Origin: Candidatus Bathyarchaeota archaeon
GTDB lineage: Archaea; Thermoproteota; Bathyarchaeia; Bathyarchaeales; Bathycorpusculaceae
Direction: 5' to 3'
DNA: 8,508 nt
Assembly (NCBI GenBank): GCA_030668645.1
Contig: DAOVFC010000014.1
Location: 1 to 8,508, forward strand
Shown: in pieces, positions 5,799 to 8,508 of the stretch
Position numbering within the stretch: position 1 is the stretch's first letter
Layout of the letters: every line of letters begins with the position of its first letter
Program-made: the position numbers and the translations under genes
The notes under the pieces: generated by a model
Database searches by the model: none
Told to the model about the DNA's origin: nothing
The model's input: only the letters and a program-made list of their open reading frames with translations

Positions 5799-6081
5799 AA
5801 CTCTTTCTACGACGTTTATAAAGTGTGAACGTGTGGCCCCTAACTTCTATTAACGCCGCTTCCGTCTTTTCGGCGATTCTTGAAGCAAATCCTTTAGCTT
5901 CGTCGCCTTGAAGAGCGCTTTTCAAGATTCTAACCTTAACCATTTCCTTCTTCTCCAACTGTTTCTCAATTTCTTTCAATATCTCTTTTGAAGCTTGATT
6001 TTTGCCAATCCATATCGTCGGCTTCTCCCCGCTCAATTCGCGCTTGATGCGGCGCTTCATCCTGGCGGTTAGCTTACTCAC
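5788..6081 (-). CDS. YhbY/CRS1-domain RNA-binding protein
   Basis: This 97-residue protein is a stand-alone CRM (CRS1-YhbY) domain, an IF3-C-like RNA-binding fold; bacterial YhbY associates with pre-50S particles. Visible features are the basic N-terminal helix (KRRIKREL), PTIWIGKNQASKEILKEIE (about 21-39), VKVRILKSALQGDEAK, and the last strands AALIEVRGHTFTLYKRRR. The usual GxxG loop reads GKNQ here, so the second glycine is missing. I place the start at GTG 6079-6081, giving a four-base GTGA overlap with the rnp4 stop and an AAGGAGA about 11 bases upstream. An ATG at 6058-6060 is a second choice. An upstream in-frame ATG at 6190-6192 would lie inside rnp4 and add 37 residues foreign to the family. 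Between RNase P and S19e, it likely acts in RNA processing or ribosome assembly. Confidence 0.85.
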   Translation of the reverse strand: MSKLTARMKRRIKRELSGEKPTIWIGKNQASKEILKEIEKQLEKKEMVKVRILKSALQGDEAKGFASRIAEKTEAALIEVRGHTFTLYKRRRKSCEK

Positions 6082-6410
6082 GGCTTGGCTTTCTCCTTCT
6101 TCTCCCTTAACGGTATCCGCATCTGTTTGCCACAGTTCAAACAAGTGATCACCAAGTGTGGTTCTCTCCGCTGTTTTATTCGCACACGACAATTCACACC
6201 AGGCAAAATAAAGCTTTTACAGTATCGGCAAACCTGAAGCCTGTACTCCTTTGGCAAGCGAACACTGGCGGCCATAGCGATTTTTCTAGCGACCTCCACG
6301 TAACGCTGCGCCAGAGCCGGGTCTTCATGAACAGTTTCTTTCGCTAAACGAAAAAGCGTTTGGATGCGCTGCATTGCTACGTGTTTAGTCGCCACGCCCA
6401 TTCTCCACAC
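6078..6410 (-). CDS. rnp4: RNase P protein component 4 (Rpp21)
   Basis: Rnp4, the archaeal counterpart of Rpp21, pairs with Rnp1 (Rpp29) on the specificity domain of RNase P RNA, which cuts the 5' leader of precursor tRNAs. The 110-residue protein begins with two helices (about 8-48, including QRIQTLFRLAKETV and LAQRYVEVARKIA). The zinc ribbon has CRYC at C61/C64 and CLNC at C90/C93; a further cysteine, C74, is probably not a ligand. The basic C-terminal tail fits RNA binding. The start is uncertain: GTG at 6408-6410 gives the longest frame, ATG at 6399-6401 removes three residues, and GTG at 6393-6395 removes five but has a GGAG eight bases upstream. It heads the minus-strand block and is divergent from the ABC exporter. 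Confidence 0.92.
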   Translation of the reverse strand: MWRMGVATKHVAMQRIQTLFRLAKETVHEDPALAQRYVEVARKIAMAASVRLPKEYRLQVCRYCKSFILPGVNCRVRIKQRREPHLVITCLNCGKQMRIPLREKKEKAKP

Positions 6411-6430
6411 ATTAACTTACGCTCATGAAG

Positions 6431-6460
6431 TAAAATAGCTTTTTCTATGGAGGTTTAAAG
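6431..6460 (-). promoter_or_regulatory. Candidate promoter region of rnp4
   Basis: Two A/T-rich elements lie upstream of rnp4 on the minus strand: CTATTTTA at 6431-6438, preceded by AAAAAG, and CTTTAAACC at 6452-6460. The nearer one would place transcription almost at the rnp4 start, giving a leaderless mRNA; the farther one would give a leader of about 20-30 bases. Neither is a perfect TATA box. This is part of the 229-base divergent region to the ABC exporter, which shows no other gene. Confidence 0.3.
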
Positions 6461-6610
6461 GCTAAAGCCTATTCGATTTTGAAAATTTCCGCACGGGTTT
6501 ACTGGCAAGAAGCATATGGAGCATACTTCAAAGAGTTCCAATAATCCAAGTATCATTAAGTCTAAAAATGCGTAATGAGTGAAACATTAAAGAAACACGA
6601 TGGCAAAGAA

Positions 6611-6624
6611 CTATAAGTATAAAA
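6611..6624 (+). promoter_or_regulatory. TATA box of the ABC exporter operon
   Basis: CTATAAGTATAAAA lies 16-29 bases before the ATG at 6640. With archaeal spacing, transcription would start at or right beside the ATG, so the mRNA is probably leaderless or has a leader of a few bases. A GGGG at 6627-6630, nine bases before the ATG, would be used only if the leader were longer. Confidence 0.55.
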
Positions 6625-6639
6625 AAGGGGTCTGCACGA

Positions 6640-8451
6640 ATGGGCGCTTTCGCACGTATCTGCCGATATATTTCGAAGAATTGGCCGCTTTTCCTCGTTA
6701 GCGTGGCTTGCATGCTTGTTAGCACAATCGTAAGTGTGCAGATTCCCCTGTTGACTAGAGCAGCCATCGACAACGTTATTACTCCGCTTGCTGAGGGTAA
6801 ACTAGACGTTGAATTGGGCAAGAGTACGCTTTTTATTTTGATGTTGGAAATCATAGGTCTTACAGTAGTAGTTGGCTTGTTTTCTTTCATCCGACGGTAT
6901 GCAAGCACCTATTTCTCACAGAAAGTGGTCTATGATATCAGAAACGATGCATTTGCCGCTCTGCAGAGCCAAAGCTTTGCGTTTTACGACAAGACGCATA
7001 CCGGTCAGCTTTTGTCGAAAGTAACAACCGACATGGATAGAGTACGTAGGTTTTTAGGTTTCCAACTAGCTTTTCTCATAAACTCCATTATCCTCCTTAT
7101 TGTAACCTTGTACACGATGTTTTCCATCAACACCATGCTCACTCTCTTCCTTTTGCCAATAATGCCCTGTATATTTGCTACCTTCTACTCATTTGGGAAA
7201 AAGATACGCCCACTCTTTACTCGGATGCGCGAACAATATGGCAGTTTAACCTCTGTCTTACACGAAGCCATAGCAGGAATCAGAGTTGTGAGAGCGTTTG
7301 CGCAGGAAGGCTTTGAAAGGGAAAAGTTCGCGTCTAAGAATGACAGGTACTTTCAAACAGCGTTAGCCTCAGCTAAAATCAGAGCGGTTTACATACCTCT
7401 CGTAGGTTTTCTCATCGGATTAGGCACAATCATAATCTTTTGGTACGGAGGATTCGAAGTAATCATGGGAACGCTTACTATTGGAGCGTTAGTTGCGTTT
7501 AACGCATTCTTAGCAATGCTTGTTATGCCTATGCGTTTCTTCGGCATGTTCATCTCCGGTTATCACCTAACCATGGCTGCCGGCGACAGAATCTTCAGAG
7601 TTATAGACGCTGAGACGGAGATAAAGGAGAAGCCAGACGCTTTGACGCTGCCCAAATTGAAGGGGCACGTGAAGTTTGAAAACGTGTCGTTCAGCTACGA
7701 AAAAGGCAGGCCTATTCTAAAGAACATAACATTCGAAGTAAGGCTTGGAGAAACCGTAGCCCTTCTGGGAGCAACAGGTTCTGGAAAAAGCACTGTTATC
7801 CGTCTCATCCCCCGTTTTTATGACGTGTCCTCAGGAAAAACCACCGTCGACGGCTACGATGTTAGAGATGTCAGGCTTAAGTCTCTTCGAGAACAAATAG
7901 GCATAGTTGCGCAGGAAACATTTCTCTTCGACATGACGATAAAGGAGAACATAGCCTATGGCAAACCATCAGCCAAAATGGACGAAGTAGTTGCGGCAGC
8001 AAAGGCTGCAATAGCCCACGACTTCATTTCAGCCTTGCCCCGCGGCTACGACTCAAGGGTTGGAGAGAGAGGAGTAACCCTTTCAGCTGGTCAAAGGCAA
8101 AGAATAGCCATAGCGAGGGCTCTGCTGATGAATCCGAGGATACTCATTTTAGACGATTCAACTTCGAGCGTTGATGTGGAAACTGAGTATGAGATTCAGC
8201 AGGCTTTACAGGCATTGCTTAAGAACAGAACAGCCTTTGTGATTACTCAGCGGGTTTCAACCATCAGAAACGCGGATAAAATTATTGTTCTTGAAAAAGG
8301 AGAGATTGCGGAAGAGGGCACTCATGATACTCTTATGGCGAAGAAGGGCGCCTATTATCAGGTTTATCAGACACTGTATGAGACACAGAAGCCAATTGCT
8401 GAAGCCGCGTCTGAGCATGCATCCCCGAAACAGGAGGAAACTAAGAAATGA
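6640..8451 (+). CDS. ABC exporter half-transporter (permease plus ATPase), degenerate-site subunit
   Basis: A complete 603-residue type IV (ABCB/MsbA-like) half-transporter. The membrane domain spans about 1-310 with six likely helices (near 16-38, 63-85, 140-160, 163-185, 250-272 and 280-305). The ATPase domain spans about 343-575: Y353 A-loop, Walker A GATGSGKST (377-385), Q-loop Q425, signature LSAGQ (481-485), Walker B ILILD (501-505). The catalytic glutamate after Walker B is replaced by D506 and the switch histidine by Q537 (VITQRVST); the D-loop is SSVD. Such changes mark the non-catalytic half of heterodimeric exporters such as TM287/TM288. The protein should sit in the cytoplasmic membrane and export a substrate that cannot be identified here, perhaps a drug, lipid or peptide. 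The last 25 residues are a charged tail. The next gene overlaps by ATGA, so the pair is probably an operon. Confidence 0.95.
   Translation: MGAFARICRYISKNWPLFLVSVACMLVSTIVSVQIPLLTRAAIDNVITPLAEGKLDVELGKSTLFILMLEIIGLTVVVGLFSFIRRYASTYFSQKVVYDIRNDAFAALQSQSFAFYDKTHTGQLLSKVTTDMDRVRRFLGFQLAFLINSIILLIVTLYTMFSINTMLTLFLLPIMPCIFATFYSFGKKIRPLFTRMREQYGSLTSVLHEAIAGIRVVRAFAQEGFEREKFASKNDRYFQTALASAKIRAVYIPLVGFLIGLGTIIIFWYGGFEVIMGTLTIGALVAFNAFLAMLVMPMRFFGMFISGYHLTMAAGDRIFRVIDAETEIKEKPDALTLPKLKGHVKFENVSFSYEKGRPILKNITFEVRLGETVALLGATGSGKSTVIRLIPRFYDVSSGKTTVDGYDVRDVRLKSLREQIGIVAQETFLFDMTIKENIAYGKPSAKMDEVVAAAKAAIAHDFISALPRGYDSRVGERGVTLSAGQRQRIAIARALLMNPRILILDDSTSSVDVETEYEIQQALQALLKNRTAFVITQRVSTIRNADKIIVLEKGEIAEEGTHDTLMAKKGAYYQVYQTLYETQKPIAEAASEHASPKQEETKK
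8432..8438 (+). promoter_or_regulatory. Strong ribosome binding site for the downstream exporter gene
   Basis: AGGAGGA lies 9 bases before the ATG at 8448-8450, inside the 3' end of the upstream exporter gene. It matches the archaeal anti-Shine-Dalgarno well, unlike the first gene, which appears leaderless. It supports the start of the next gene and translation from a shared mRNA. Confidence 0.6.
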
Positions 8452-8508
8452 CTGGATATCATCGAGGCCATGGACCTAGGTATAGATCTGGCTTAGACTA
8501 CGAAAAAG
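8448..8508 (+). CDS. Start of a second gene, probably the partner ABC half-transporter (partial)
   Basis: Only 20 codons are inside the window: MTGYHRGHGPRYRSGLDYEK. The ATG overlaps the stop of the preceding exporter gene (ATGA) and has a strong ribosome binding site. A short glycine/histidine/arginine-rich N terminus ending in a charged EK is common in the catalytic subunits of heterodimeric exporters, before their first membrane helix. Identity as the partner is inferred from position and from the degenerate site upstream; the visible sequence alone does not prove it. Confidence 0.6.
   Translation, partial: MTGYHRGHGPRYRSGLDYEK

Noticed and set aside
6082..6192. Longer YhbY protein from an ATG within rnp4
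   Set aside because: The extra 37 residues are the out-of-frame reading of conserved rnp4 sequence; a GTG overlapping the rnp4 stop with a good ribosome binding site fits better.
6516..6575. Nineteen-codon plus-strand ORF in the divergent region
   Set aside because: It has no ribosome binding site, is mostly serine, asparagine and lysine, and sits among promoter sequence.
6528..6908. 126-codon open frame on the minus strand over the start of the exporter gene
   Set aside because: It is antisense to the first membrane helices of a clear ABC exporter, covers that gene's promoter, and resembles no family.

Overview
The window comes from an archaeal chromosome. It encodes ribosomal proteins S19e, L39e, L31e and L18Ae/LX, initiation factor aIF6, prefoldin alpha, a PDCD5-type DNA-binding protein, the RNase P subunit Rpp21 (Rnp4) and an archaeal-type FtsY. 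These are archaeal/eukaryotic families, and most genes are preceded by TATA-like boxes or sit in tightly packed operons. The gene content together with two DUF3795 proteins and a moderate-to-low GC look would suit a TACK-group lineage such as Bathyarchaeia, but that placement is an inference from gene content and family resemblance only.

Layout. Positions 125-1976 (+ strand) hold a SAM-dependent methyltransferase followed by two paralogous cysteine-rich DUF3795 proteins, each with its own likely promoter. Positions 1984-6410 (- strand) are one dense information-processing block. Reading in the direction of transcription it is rnp4 (RNase P), a YhbY-domain RNA-binding protein, rps19e, pdcd5, rpl39e, rpl31e, aif6, rpl18a/LX, pfdA and ftsY. 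Most junctions are overlaps of 4-8 bases or gaps of 12 bases or fewer; the one larger gap (5726-5787, between yhbY and rps19e) holds a possible promoter and/or a 29-codon small ORF. rpl39e (51 aa, 4769-4924) is easily missed because it is so short. Positions 6640-8451 (+ strand), divergent from rnp4, encode a full-length ABC exporter half-transporter. A second gene starts at 8448 by an ATGA overlap and runs off the end of the window.

How it fits together. The minus-strand block joins tRNA 5' processing (RNase P), ribosomal subunits, 60S-type anti-association (aIF6), nascent-chain folding (prefoldin) and co-translational targeting (FtsY), a linkage seen widely in archaea. The ABC exporter carries substitutions typical of the degenerate half of a heterodimeric exporter, so the partial downstream gene is predicted to be its catalytic partner. 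The methyltransferase and DUF3795 genes have no assignable substrate.

I found no clearly new system, CRISPR array, mobile element, tRNA or rRNA. The points most worth a second look are the strongly acidic extension and insertion in L31e, the possible small ORF before rps19e, the twin DUF3795 genes and the degenerate ATPase site of the exporter.
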